Numbered from the stretch's first letter, positions 44,442 to 54,298 are shown. The stretch: 64,000 nucleotides of DNA from RGIG4034 sp045576455 (GCA_045576455.1 JAZNGM010000001.1:186001-250000); one strand, 5' to 3'. Made by a program: numbers and translations. Notes: a model not told the origin generated them from the sequence alone.

Positions 44442-47135
44442 TTGGATAAAGTGATACAAATTGGGAACAGAATAGTCGGAGAAGGGCATCCTGCATATAT
44501 TATTGCGGAGATGTCTGCTAATCATGCCGGAAGCATAGAACGGGCGAAAGAGATTATCCATGCTGCCAAGGAAGCCGGAGCTGATTGTATCAAAATCCAG
44601 ACCTACACACCGGATACGCTTACCATAGATTGTCATAATGAATATTTTGACGTTAAGAATGGAACCTGGGAAGGTGAAAATCTCTATTCCTTGTACGGTA
44701 AAGCTTATACGCCATGGGAGTGGCAGCAGGAGCTTAAAGCAGAAGCAGAAAAGTGCGGAATAGATTTTCTTTCTACGCCGTTTGATAATACGGCGGTGGA
44801 CTTTCTGGATGCCATGGGAATGGCATTTTATAAAATTGCATCATTTGAAATGATTGACTTACCGCTTCTTAAGTATGTAGCTTCCAAGGGAAAGCCTATT
44901 ATCATGTCTACCGGTATGGCAACAAAGGAAGAAATAAAAGAAGCTATAAACGCTATATATGAAACCGGTAATACACAGGTTGCTATTATGAAGTGCTCCA
45001 GCGCTTACCCGGCGGTTGCGGAAGACATGAATCTTGTAACGATACGCGATATGATTGATAAGTTTCAGGTTCCGGTTGGTTTGTCGGATCATTCCATGGG
45101 ACATTTTAGTGCAGTTACTGCGGTGGCTTTGGGTGCATGTATCATTGAGAAGCATTTTTGCATGAGCAGGGAAATTGAAAATCCGGACGCTTCTTTTTCC
45201 ATGACACCGGCTGAATTTAAAGAAATGGTAGAGCGTGTGCGCGAAACAGAAGCTGCTCTTGGAAAAGTGAAATACGGAATATCTAAACAGGAAGAAGCAT
45301 CGGTTGTATTTAGACGCAGTATTTTTGCGGTAAAGGATATTAAAAAAGGTGAAGCGTTTACTGAGGAAAATGTGCGCATAATAAGACCGGGTTATGGAGT
45401 TAAACCAAAATATATAGATGACGTATTATCTATGCGGGCCGCCGTTGATATGAAGCGCGGAACGCCGCTTGCTTTTAATTGCGTTGAAAAAGGCGCAATA
45501 CTTTTTCTGACCAATAATGAAAATACGGATAAAGTATACAGGTTTTTACAGACAAAAGAAAAACTGGTATATAAATTTGGTAATAAATTAAATTTAGATA
45601 TAATTAAAGAGTTGGAGCCGGAATATGTTGTAAGTTTTAATTACAGACATATTGTTCCTAAGGATGTAATTGATTATATGGAGGGAAGAATAATTAACCT
45701 GCATTGTTCTTATCTTCCGTATAACAGAGGTTCCTCACCGAATTTCTTTAGTTTTTATGAGAACACTAAAAAAGGTGTGACGATACATGAACTATCGGAA
45801 GGGCTGGATACCGGAGCTATATATTGTCAAAGGGAGCTTGAATTTGACGAGACAAAAGAAACCTTTGCGTCAAGCTATGACAAGCTTATGGATGCAATGT
45901 ATGATTTGTTTATAAATAACTGGGATTCTATCAAGAATAAAAAGATAACACCCGTAACGCAACAAGAGGAAGGTACTTATCATACTATGAAAGATTTATC
46001 CAAGATACGTGATGAAGTACCCTTTTCGTGGAATGAATGTGTAGCAGCAGTAAAGCAAAGATTGTTTAAATGCGTGCTTATCAGAACAGATGCCAATAAT
46101 GAAATCGGTGCCGGACATGTCATGCGTTGTTTAGCGGTGGCCGATTCTTTGAAAAACGATTATAACGTAGACCCCGTATTTGTTGTAAGCGATGAAAATG
46201 CGGTTTCCCTCATTGAAGGAAGAGGGCACCGCTATGTGATTTTACATTCGGATTATCGTAAGCTTGCGGAACAAAACGAAATAAACAGGATGATACAATT
46301 GTTAAATCAACATTTACCAACTGCGGTTCTGGTTGATTCGTATCAGGTGAACGGGCAGTATTTTGATATGCTGAAAAAAGAAGTTTCCGGGATGGAGGCG
46401 TTTAAAGAAGCTCCGGTCAGGTGGTTTTATATGGATGATATCCGCCAACCTGACTATGCTGTGGATGGGATAATTAACTATAATATTTATGCGGATAAGC
46501 TTTCTTATGATCAGCCTATAAAACTAATAGGTGCAGACTATGCGCCGTTAAACCCGGTGTATGGTAAAAATAATGGAACCCGGCGTGAGGTGGCTTGCAA
46601 AGTTAGTGATGCCCTTATTACATCAGGTGGCGCGGATAAATATAACATCTGTTATGAAATGGCAAAACGGTTAGCACCGGAGTATCCCGATGTATGCTTT
46701 CATGTGGTTTCGGGAGCTTACAATACGCATTTGAACGATCTTTTAGAACTTGCCCGTAAATATTCCAATGTAAAAGTGGAACAGAATGTTAAGAATATGA
46801 AAGCGTTGCAAGAAGTATGTGATATAGCAGTATCTTCTGCCGGCAGTACCATGTATGAATTGGCTGTGTTGGGGGTTCCGACGATAACATACTATTTTGT
46901 GGATAATCAAAAGATGATTGCCGAGGCTTTTGCTGAAAAGGCATGTATCGAAAACGCGGGTGATTATTCTAAAGATAGTGGGAAAGTGCTGGAGCGTATT
47001 GATGAGGCCTTTGAAACATTGGCCGGTTCTTATGTGGCACGGAAAATGGCAAGTAATAATATGAAAAGCGTAACTGACGGATTTGGTGCAAAAAGAATTG
47101 CGGGAGCATTAATTGGCTATGAAAAGGAAAGCTAA
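44442..47135 (+). CDS. PseI-formyltransferase-PseG trifunctional fusion
   Basis: An 897-residue protein joining three enzymes. Residues 1-350 are PseI, pseudaminic acid synthase: IAEMSANHAGSIERAKEII near 22, YTPWEWQQELKAEAEKCG near 87, DHSMGHFSAVTAVALGA near 217, and the C-terminal SAF domain near 288-350. Residues 351-535 form a folate-dependent formyltransferase fold with its catalytic triad intact: N419 and H421 (INLHCSYLPYNRG) and D456 (GLDTGAI). Residues 543-897 are PseG, the UDP-sugar hydrolase, with H559 in AGHVMR at the 17th residue of the domain, the general-base position. The start is a TTG at 44442 with GGGGGAG 10 bases upstream. PseH, the usual N-acetyltransferase, is absent, so the middle domain probably formylates the 4-amino group instead. 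Domain identities are strong; the product is inference. Confidence 0.9.
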   Translation: MDKVIQIGNRIVGEGHPAYIIAEMSANHAGSIERAKEIIHAAKEAGADCIKIQTYTPDTLTIDCHNEYFDVKNGTWEGENLYSLYGKAYTPWEWQQELKAEAEKCGIDFLSTPFDNTAVDFLDAMGMAFYKIASFEMIDLPLLKYVASKGKPIIMSTGMATKEEIKEAINAIYETGNTQVAIMKCSSAYPAVAEDMNLVTIRDMIDKFQVPVGLSDHSMGHFSAVTAVALGACIIEKHFCMSREIENPDASFSMTPAEFKEMVERVRETEAALGKVKYGISKQEEASVVFRRSIFAVKDIKKGEAFTEENVRIIRPGYGVKPKYIDDVLSMRAAVDMKRGTPLAFNCVEKGAILFLTNNENTDKVYRFLQTKEKLVYKFGNKLNLDIIKELEPEYVVSFNYRHIVPKDVIDYMEGRIINLHCSYLPYNRGSSPNFFSFYENTKKGVTIHELSEGLDTGAIYCQRELEFDETKETFASSYDKLMDAMYDLFINNWDSIKNKKITPVTQQEEGTYHTMKDLSKIRDEVPFSWNECVAAVKQRLFKCVLIRTDANNEIGAGHVMRCLAVADSLKNDYNVDPVFVVSDENAVSLIEGRGHRYVILHSDYRKLAEQNEINRMIQLLNQHLPTAVLVDSYQVNGQYFDMLKKEVSGMEAFKEAPVRWFYMDDIRQPDYAVDGIINYNIYADKLSYDQPIKLIGADYAPLNPVYGKNNGTRREVACKVSDALITSGGADKYNICYEMAKRLAPEYPDVCFHVVSGAYNTHLNDLLELARKYSNVKVEQNVKNMKALQEVCDIAVSSAGSTMYELAVLGVPTITYYFVDNQKMIAEAFAEKACIENAGDYSKDSGKVLERIDEAFETLAGSYVARKMASNNMKSVTDGFGAKRIAGALIGYEKES

Positions 47136-48198
47136 CTTTGAATTGTTGAGAATAGTAGCAATGTTAATGATTGTTACGTTGCATTATCTTGATAAAGGCC
47201 GTGTCCTTGCGGATGTGAAGCAATCAATGGGAATGGCAGATCATTGTGCGTGGCTGTTGGAAGCATTATGCATTATAGCGGTGAATGTGTATGTCCTTTT
47301 AAGCGGTTATCTTGGTTATGAAAGTGAAATGAAACTTTCTAAAATAACCGGAATATGGGGCAAGGTCCTCTTTTATTCCGTTGTGCTTACCATACCGGCG
47401 TTTGCGCTGGGTATCTATCATACGGATACGTTTGGCACATACGATTTGATTGACATGGTACTTCCTTTGTCGACAAACCGTTATTGGTTTGCAACCGGTT
47501 ATTTTGTGTTGTTATTATTAACCCCGTTTTTGAATAAGGGAATTAAAACATTGGAGCAAAAACACTTTAAGTCAATTCTTATTGCGTTAGTAGTCTTCTT
47601 CAGCGTTATAAAGACGGTTGTCCCTTATAGCTTTCCGCATGATAATGCCGGATACGATGTTTTATGGTTTGTTGTCCTGTATCTGACGGGTGCTTATTTT
47701 GGTAAATATGGATTTAATATTTTAAATAAAGCGTGGAAAGGCTTTGCGTTATTGGTATTCTCCGTGCTTTGCATTTGGGGAATGCAGACGGTTTTGAGGT
47801 ACATTTATTTAAAAACGGGAAGTTTTGAAAATTTTATCCAGACTTCTTATCACTATAATTCGTTGTGGGTATATATAGGAGCAGTTTCGGCGCTTGCATT
47901 ATTCTCGTTTATAAGGATTAATGAAGGAAAAGCGGCAGGATTTATCAGAAGGGTAGCGTTGTGCACTTTTGGGGTATATCTGATTCATGAGCATCCGGCA
48001 CTCCGTTATGAATGGCCAAAATGGTTTAAAGTGCATGAATATGCCGACAATGCTTTGTGGCCGCTGCATATGATTGCTACGGTGATTTGTATATTCACGG
48101 TATGTGCGGTTGTGGAACTTATCCGCATTAAGATTGCGGCAGGGCTTGCAAAATGTTACAATAATAAGATGAATTTGAAAAAGGAAGAAAATATATGA
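47119..48198 (+). CDS. Acyltransferase 3 family membrane protein
   Basis: 359 residues, about ten membrane helices. The start FELLRIVAMLMIVTLHYLDKG contains the catalytic His and the R of the family (residues 6-26); RYWFATGYFVLLLLTPFLNK near 120 and FGVYLIHEHPALR near 290 are typical. Such proteins O-acylate sugars of surface glycans with acetyl groups taken from cytoplasmic acetyl-CoA. It overlaps the end of the fusion gene by 17 bases and the next gene by 4, so it belongs to the operon. The acceptor sugar is unknown. Confidence 0.86.
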   Translation: MKRKANFELLRIVAMLMIVTLHYLDKGRVLADVKQSMGMADHCAWLLEALCIIAVNVYVLLSGYLGYESEMKLSKITGIWGKVLFYSVVLTIPAFALGIYHTDTFGTYDLIDMVLPLSTNRYWFATGYFVLLLLTPFLNKGIKTLEQKHFKSILIALVVFFSVIKTVVPYSFPHDNAGYDVLWFVVLYLTGAYFGKYGFNILNKAWKGFALLVFSVLCIWGMQTVLRYIYLKTGSFENFIQTSYHYNSLWVYIGAVSALALFSFIRINEGKAAGFIRRVALCTFGVYLIHEHPALRYEWPKWFKVHEYADNALWPLHMIATVICIFTVCAVVELIRIKIAAGLAKCYNNKMNLKKEENI

Positions 48199-49325
48199 TA
48201 CCTTTGAATGTTCCGCCTTTTACAGGTAAAGAAATTGAATACATAAGAGAGGCTGTGAGTAATCAGAAAATTTGCGGGGATGGTCCGTTTACTAAAAAGT
48301 GCAGCGAATGGATGGAAATGAAGACAGGCACAAAAAAAGCACTTTTAACGACTTCCTGTACCCATGCTAATGAAATGGCAGCATTGCTTTTAGATATAAA
48401 AGAAGGTGATGAAGTAATCTTACCTTCCTTTACCTTTGTGTCATCGGCGGATGCCTTTGTGCTTCGAGGTGCGGTTCCTGTATTTGTAGACATACGTCCG
48501 GACACTATGAATATCGACGAGAATCTCATAGAAGCAGCCATTACGGAAAAGACAAAAGCCATAGAAGTGGTTCATTATGCCGGTGTGGGATGCGAAATGG
48601 ATACGATTATGGCTATTGCCAAGAAGCATAATTTGTATGTGGTTGAAGATGCTGCACAGGCGATGATGGCAACGTATAAAGGAAAAGCGCTGGGCACATT
48701 TGGCGAATTTGGTTGTTATAGTTTCCATGAAACGAAGAATTACAGCATGGGTGAAGGCGGAGCACTTCTTATCCGTGATGAAAAATATATTGAAGAAGCT
48801 GAAATTTTGAGGGAAAAGGGGACGAACCGTTCCAAGTATTACAGAGGCCAGGTGGACAAGTATACCTGGATGAATTATGGTTCCTCATATCTGCCGAGTG
48901 ATATGAATGCGGCATATCTTTGGGCACAGCTTGAGATAGCTGAAGAAATAAATAATAAAAGACTTGAAGTTTGGGCTTATTATGATGAACAGTTAAAGCC
49001 GTTAAAAGAGAGAGGCTTAATTGAAACCCCTTATGTTCCCAAAGAGTGTGGACATAATGCCCATATGTATTATATAAAAACCAAGGATCTTTCAGAGAGA
49101 ACTGCCTTTATTGATTTTATGGAAGGAAATAAAATTAAAGCACCATTCCATTATGTACCGCTACATTCAGCGCCTGCGGGTAAAAAGTTTGGCAGATTTT
49201 TCGGAGAAGACAAATATACGACCAGAGAAAGTGACAGATTAGTACGTTTGCCGCTTTACTATACTATTACAAAAGAAGATGTTGATACGGTTATCAGAAA
49301 AGTTAAGGAGTTTTACAAAGTATGA
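48195..49325 (+). CDS. wecE: WecE/RffA-type dTDP-4-keto-6-deoxyglucose transaminase
   Basis: Makes dTDP-4-amino-4,6-dideoxygalactose (Fuc4N), used in enterobacterial common antigen and other glycans. The 376-residue sequence resembles E. coli WecE (from memory) closely along its length: IPLNVPPFTGKEIEYIREAV, CGDGPFTKKC, RPDTMNIDENLIEAAIT, HYAGVGCEMDTIMAIAKKHN and GTNRSKYYRGQVDKYTWMN. The PLP lysine is K181 in HETKNYSMGEGG. Its substrate requires the rfbA/rfbB pair, which is not in the window, like that of rfbD. It overlaps its neighbours by 4 bases on each side. Confidence 0.91.
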   Translation: MIPLNVPPFTGKEIEYIREAVSNQKICGDGPFTKKCSEWMEMKTGTKKALLTTSCTHANEMAALLLDIKEGDEVILPSFTFVSSADAFVLRGAVPVFVDIRPDTMNIDENLIEAAITEKTKAIEVVHYAGVGCEMDTIMAIAKKHNLYVVEDAAQAMMATYKGKALGTFGEFGCYSFHETKNYSMGEGGALLIRDEKYIEEAEILREKGTNRSKYYRGQVDKYTWMNYGSSYLPSDMNAAYLWAQLEIAEEINNKRLEVWAYYDEQLKPLKERGLIETPYVPKECGHNAHMYYIKTKDLSERTAFIDFMEGNKIKAPFHYVPLHSAPAGKKFGRFFGEDKYTTRESDRLVRLPLYYTITKEDVDTVIRKVKEFYKV

Positions 49326-51217
49326 AAATACGATTTGTAAATAAAAAGATAATCGACATACTGATTGCTCTTGCAGGAGTCCTGGCGGTTTCATTTGTTT
49401 TGACGTCTTTTTGGGACTTCTACTATGACATTAATGATGACATGATGATTAAGGATATTATTTCGGGGAGATATACGGGAACTCCGGACGGACATAATAT
49501 ACAAATGCTGTATCCTATCGGTCTTATCATCAGCTTTTTCTATCGCATAGCACCACAGTTTCCGTGGTATGCGTATTTTTTGTGTCTGCTTATGGCGTTG
49601 TGCTTTTTCATGGTATGGAAAAGGCTTGTCAGCGTTACACATAAATTCTGGAAGAAAATATTGTTTTTGCTGGTGGGTATTTTTTTATATACCGCGTTAT
49701 TTTTGTGGGAGTCAATTTATATACAATATACGGTTATAAGCGGACTTCTGATGGCAACAGCCGTGTTTTGGTTCTTAACAACAGAGCATGGGCTTACGCC
49801 TGCTAAATTTTTGAAAGAAAACATAATTAGCGTAGTGCTAGTGTTTTTTGCATATGGAATCCGTTCGGAGATGGCGTTAATATTAACGCCCTTATTGTGT
49901 TTTGTGGGATTGTTTCATTGGTATGATGAAGCGAAACTGATGATGATTTCCAATAACGAAACTAAAGTCCGGAAGCATACAAGGATGTATTTTTTCTTTT
50001 CCCAGACGAATCTGATTAAGTATGTTTCTCTGGTCTTTGTCGCAGTATTCAGCGTTTTTTTAATGCTTTTTGCGGATAAACTTGCGTACAATTCAAAGGA
50101 ATACCGGACATTTATTAAATTGTTTGACAGCCGGACGGAAGTATATGATTATCTGAAACTTCCGGAATATGAGAATAATGATGAAATCTATGAAACCATC
50201 GGACTTGCGGAAGAAGAACTTGCATTGCTTGAAAATTATAACTATATGCTTGATCCGAAGATTGACCAGGAACTTTTTGAACGCTTGGAAATTATCCTTA
50301 CGGATGGCGGAAGAAAGTATTATGCCCTGTCGTTGGAAGAAGGAATAAAGCAATATGCATACCGCCTTACCCATGGGGAGGATGCCCCTTATATATATTA
50401 TGTATGGATTTTATATGCCGTTATGGCATTTAGTGCTTTGATAGTAAAAAACAGCACGTATTTTTGGAAATTACCGATTCTGTTCGCAGTCCGTTCTGCT
50501 TTATGGATGTTTTTGATTATGCGCGGACGTATGCCGGACCGTGTGATTACGCCCATGTACATTATGGAGATATTCATACTGCTTGCAATGATTCTTTCGG
50601 AGATTGGCAAACTTAAATCTTCGGATAAAGCACATTATAAGCGTTTTTGGCCGGTTATGGTTGCTTCAGTGCTTGTTATTGTAGGGGCCAGGGCGTGTTA
50701 TGATAATGTGCGGGAAACCTTTAACGAAAATGAACGTAGGGAAGAAAAAAACAGTGAATGGCTGGCGCTTGAAAAATATATGGGTGAAAACCCCGAAAAT
50801 CTGTACCTTTTAGACGTATATTCTACAGTGGCATATTCGGAAAAAATGTATGGGGATACGGACAATTCTTTAATGAACTATACCATTGCCGGCGGATGGG
50901 TATGCAAAAGTCCGTTAGAGGCTGAGAAGTTAGCTCATTACGGCGTTGATAATGTGGAAAGCGATCTGATTAACCGTGAGAATGTGTACTTTGTAGCATA
51001 TACATCTAAGGATATGCAGTGGCTAAAAAATTATTACGCTATCAAAGGAATTTATGTAAAACTAGTTCCGGTACATGAAATTCCGTTTAAGAATGGCGAC
51101 GGTTTTACAGTTTATTTTGTAAGAAATTTAGCAGTAACTAAGATGAATGAAATATTTCAGCTTTTTAAGGAAGGGCCAATTTTTGGCGTGACAGAAAGTG
51201 AGGGTAATTTACAATGA
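49322..51217 (+). CDS. Polytopic membrane protein, possible GT-C-like, unrecognised
   Basis: 631 residues. About ten membrane helices occupy two blocks (residues 10-260 and 355-455), with an extracytoplasmic region between them. A C-terminal soluble domain of about 160 residues follows (from NENERREEKN on). Near the N terminus, FYYDINDDMMIKDIISGRY carries paired acidic residues in the first loop, where GT-C glycosyltransferases keep their catalytic Asp/Glu, but I cannot assign a family. It overlaps wecE and the next GtrB-like gene by 4 bases each. A role with that lipid-linked sugar synthase is likely by position only. Confidence 0.66.
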   Translation: MKIRFVNKKIIDILIALAGVLAVSFVLTSFWDFYYDINDDMMIKDIISGRYTGTPDGHNIQMLYPIGLIISFFYRIAPQFPWYAYFLCLLMALCFFMVWKRLVSVTHKFWKKILFLLVGIFLYTALFLWESIYIQYTVISGLLMATAVFWFLTTEHGLTPAKFLKENIISVVLVFFAYGIRSEMALILTPLLCFVGLFHWYDEAKLMMISNNETKVRKHTRMYFFFSQTNLIKYVSLVFVAVFSVFLMLFADKLAYNSKEYRTFIKLFDSRTEVYDYLKLPEYENNDEIYETIGLAEEELALLENYNYMLDPKIDQELFERLEIILTDGGRKYYALSLEEGIKQYAYRLTHGEDAPYIYYVWILYAVMAFSALIVKNSTYFWKLPILFAVRSALWMFLIMRGRMPDRVITPMYIMEIFILLAMILSEIGKLKSSDKAHYKRFWPVMVASVLVIVGARACYDNVRETFNENERREEKNSEWLALEKYMGENPENLYLLDVYSTVAYSEKMYGDTDNSLMNYTIAGGWVCKSPLEAEKLAHYGVDNVESDLINRENVYFVAYTSKDMQWLKNYYAIKGIYVKLVPVHEIPFKNGDGFTVYFVRNLAVTKMNEIFQLFKEGPIFGVTESEGNLQ

Positions 51218-52164
51218 GTCTGGTGAGTTTTGTTATACCATGTTATCGTTCGGCACTAACACTCAGTGGCGTTGTCGATGAAATCCGTACTACCATGGAT
51301 CAGGAAAAAGATTATGAGTATGAAATCATTCTTGTTAATGATTATTCGCCGGACAATACACTGGATGTAATACGTGAGCTTTGCGATAAGTATTCCTTTA
51401 TTACGGGAATATCACTTGCTAAAAATTTTGGGCAGCATGCGGCACTTATGGCGGGAATGAAACAGACAAAAGGGGATATTGTTGTATGTCTTGATGATGA
51501 CGGACAAACTCCGGCTAATGAAGTGGGCAAGCTTTTAAAAGAAATTGAAACAGGACGTGACGTAGTATATGCAAAATATACCAATAAACTGCATTCGCGG
51601 TTTAGGAATTTCGGCACCTGGATTAATGACTGCATGACAAGAATTATGCTTGGAAAACCAAAAAAACTTCAGGTTACCAGTTACTTTGCGGCCAGAAGAT
51701 TTGTGGTAGATAATATGCTGACATATGAGAATTCATTTCCGTATGTTATCGGTCTTGTTCTGCGTGCGACAAAAAATATTTCCAACGTGGAAGTTCAGCA
51801 CAGGGAAAGAACGGTAGGAAAATCAGGTTATTCCATAGGAAAACTTTTTGGTTTGTGGTTTAACGGGTTTACGGCATTTTCCATAAAACCATTGCGTATA
51901 GCTACGTTTATCGGTGTGTTCAGCGCATGCGCAGGAATTATTTACGGAATTATTACTATTATCCGTAAAATTTTAAATATCAACACAGTATTAGGTTACA
52001 GCTCATTAATGTCAGTCATTCTCTTTATCGGGGGAATGGTTATGATTATGCTGGGACTGATTGGTGAGTATATCGGAAGAATTTATATCAGTATTAACAA
52101 TTCACCGCAGTATCTTATACGTGAGATTATTGTAAAAGAAGAAAGCAACCAACAGAAGGAGTAA
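51214..52164 (+). CDS. GT2 polyprenyl-phosphate glycosyltransferase (ArnC/GtrB-like)
   Basis: 316 residues. Seen: SFVIPCYRSALTLSGVVDEI, NDYSPDNT near 46, LAKNFGQHAALMAGMKQTKG near 69, metal site CLDDDGQTPANEV near 92 and HRERTVGKSGYSIGKLFGLW near 199, then two C-terminal membrane helices (about 228-250 and 265-290). The DDDGQ string and the length resemble ArnC, which loads a 4-amino sugar onto undecaprenyl phosphate. With wecE two genes upstream, a 4-amino sugar donor is possible (inference). A GT-C enzyme that could use the product follows directly. Confidence 0.86.
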   Translation: MSLVSFVIPCYRSALTLSGVVDEIRTTMDQEKDYEYEIILVNDYSPDNTLDVIRELCDKYSFITGISLAKNFGQHAALMAGMKQTKGDIVVCLDDDGQTPANEVGKLLKEIETGRDVVYAKYTNKLHSRFRNFGTWINDCMTRIMLGKPKKLQVTSYFAARRFVVDNMLTYENSFPYVIGLVLRATKNISNVEVQHRERTVGKSGYSIGKLFGLWFNGFTAFSIKPLRIATFIGVFSACAGIIYGIITIIRKILNINTVLGYSSLMSVILFIGGMVMIMLGLIGEYIGRIYISINNSPQYLIREIIVKEESNQQKE

Positions 52165-52168
52165 GCGG

Positions 52169-54289
52169 ATGAAACGTTCTGTTAAAATAAAACTGTCTTG
52201 GATAGTTATGGCGTGTCTTGTTATGGCAGGCATTCTTGCAGGTCTGTACGTTCTTGGGTATAGAGGGCGTATTAATGCAAAAGTATCCCAGTATAAGGGT
52301 ACAGAATATCTTGCTTCAGATAAGGTGCGGGATGACATTATGACGGCACAGGAATTTATTCCTAAGGAAAGTTATCTTGAAGCTATAGGATTAAGATTGT
52401 TAACCAATCCGGCGGAAGATAATGCGGCCGGTCTGTATCTTACCCTGGTCGATTACAACGGTGAAGTAATCGCAAATGTCAGTACACTTTTATCCATGAT
52501 GCCTAGGGATAATTATTACTATTTTTATACGAATATCAGCGTTAAACCGGGTGAAAGATATCATATTTTACTGCAGACGGCGGATTGTTATGAACAATAT
52601 CCGACGCTCGCAGCGTATACTTCTGATATGGGAAAGGTTAATGAGAACGGTTATTACACATATGATGGGGAAATTGTCGGGGATAGCCGTTTAGCCGTGT
52701 CGTATAAATATCAGGTACCGGTCAGTGATAAAATGATTTTGATATTACTTGGAATCGTTTTTGCAGTAACGGGTGCCGCTGTTTTATTAACAGGATATTA
52801 CTTTGTTAAAAAGAATAAGGACAAGACTTTTGAAGTAGGACCGGACAGCTTATTAAAATGGGCACCGATGCTTGAAAAAAGACAGCGTTTGATTTTACTT
52901 ATTGTAGTAGGCATTTTCGGAATCATATATGTATCGTTATGCTTTAACAATAATGTCTGGACGGATGAAGCGTATGTAATTGATTTGCTGAAAAAATGCG
53001 ATACCTTTAAAGAGGTGTTTGATTTTAGTGCAACCGGTGTTAATCCGCCATTGTATTTTATGATATTGATGCCGTTTACCAATTTGTTCGGCATCAACTT
53101 ATTAATGTTGAAAATTCTGTCTATTGTGCCGGTGCTTCTTACCATGGCGTTAGGCGAGTTTTATATAAGAAAGAGATTTGGATTTAAGACGGCACTTTTG
53201 TATATCCTGATGATTGGAACCATTCCGATGACGATGGAATATGCCGTTCAGGTAAGGATGTATTCTTGGGCAATATTCTTCCTGACGGCGTGTGCTTTTG
53301 CAGCGTATGATATCTATAAGACGGATAGAATCAGGTCTTATGTTATTATGGGGTTATGTGGTGTAGCCTGTTTCCATACCCAATATTTTGCGTTTGCATC
53401 GGCGTTATGGATCTATGGAATATTGTTTCTTTTTTTGTTGTTTGCAAGAAAAGGGAAAAATAAAAAGATATCACTTGCTAAATGGGCGCTTATGTGTGTG
53501 GGCTCTGTTGTAATAAGCATACCATGGTTACTTAAAATGCTCGTTCAGGTAAAGCAGGTAAGTGAAGCATATTGGATACCACCGATGACAAAGAAGGTAG
53601 TCTTATCGTTCCTCGGAAGCTTTTTTGAGGCGGATCTTCCGTATAGCGTGATTATGTACCAGTGTATGTTTGTGGTAGCCATGGTTTATGCTGTGGTTAT
53701 GTTGGTACAGGCGGTCCGCAGTAAAAATATCACAGGCAGAAATGAGATCATTACCGTAAGCTTGGGCTTTGCGGTACAGATTTTGACCATAGTTACGGGA
53801 ATCGTATTGTCGATAGTTATAAGACCTATTTTTGTGATACGCTATGCGTTGCCTTGCGTAGCTTTATTGAGTTTGTTTTTCGCTTATGTGATGAGCAGAA
53901 TAGGTAATAAAATATATGTAACGCTTGTGGTGCTGTGTCTTTTTGTCGGGATTATTGATTATAAGCATGAGTACTATGTGGAGTATGATTCTACCATGGT
54001 ACGCGAGATGGAAGAATTTTTCGATACACATCTTGGTGACAATGATTATGTGGCATATAATTATGAACTTTTTGATTTTATTTATCAGTACTATTTTGAA
54101 GATGAGATTCTTGTGTATATTGAGGATATGGACTGGGGAGCGGATTTTGATACGGTATGGTTTATAGATACTGCGTATTTTCCGGATATCAGCCCTGAAA
54201 TTCAGGCGCAATACGGGCTTACAATCCACTATATAGGAAATTATTCAATAGAACACAATCAATTTGCTTTATATCAAATTAGGAAGTAA
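52169..54289 (+). CDS. GT-C (ArnT/PMT-like) membrane glycosyltransferase with N-terminal extracytoplasmic module
   Basis: 706 residues. A first helix (about residues 8-30) is followed by an extracytoplasmic module of about 150 residues (QEFIPKESYLEAIGLRLL onwards), a second helix near 190-210, then the GT-C core: the first-loop catalytic motif VWTDEAYVIDLL near 262 and NPPLYFMILMPF near 290, with about ten further helices. The C-terminal soluble tail is about 90 residues. GT-C enzymes use a polyprenyl-phosphate sugar outside the membrane, which the preceding ArnC-like enzyme could supply. The N-terminal module also occurs in the next gene. Confidence 0.83.
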   Translation: MKRSVKIKLSWIVMACLVMAGILAGLYVLGYRGRINAKVSQYKGTEYLASDKVRDDIMTAQEFIPKESYLEAIGLRLLTNPAEDNAAGLYLTLVDYNGEVIANVSTLLSMMPRDNYYYFYTNISVKPGERYHILLQTADCYEQYPTLAAYTSDMGKVNENGYYTYDGEIVGDSRLAVSYKYQVPVSDKMILILLGIVFAVTGAAVLLTGYYFVKKNKDKTFEVGPDSLLKWAPMLEKRQRLILLIVVGIFGIIYVSLCFNNNVWTDEAYVIDLLKKCDTFKEVFDFSATGVNPPLYFMILMPFTNLFGINLLMLKILSIVPVLLTMALGEFYIRKRFGFKTALLYILMIGTIPMTMEYAVQVRMYSWAIFFLTACAFAAYDIYKTDRIRSYVIMGLCGVACFHTQYFAFASALWIYGILFLFLLFARKGKNKKISLAKWALMCVGSVVISIPWLLKMLVQVKQVSEAYWIPPMTKKVVLSFLGSFFEADLPYSVIMYQCMFVVAMVYAVVMLVQAVRSKNITGRNEIITVSLGFAVQILTIVTGIVLSIVIRPIFVIRYALPCVALLSLFFAYVMSRIGNKIYVTLVVLCLFVGIIDYKHEYYVEYDSTMVREMEEFFDTHLGDNDYVAYNYELFDFIYQYYFEDEILVYIEDMDWGADFDTVWFIDTAYFPDISPEIQAQYGLTIHYIGNYSIEHNQFALYQIRK

Positions 54290-54298
54290 GGATAGACA

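Noticed and set aside
41544..47135. Sialic acid or legionaminic acid pathway instead of pseudaminic acid
   Set aside because: The dehydratase is the soluble inverting PseB type, the aminotransferase has the PseC N terminus and PLP site, and the synthase has the YTPWEW stretch of PseI; no NeuC/LegG epimerase is present.
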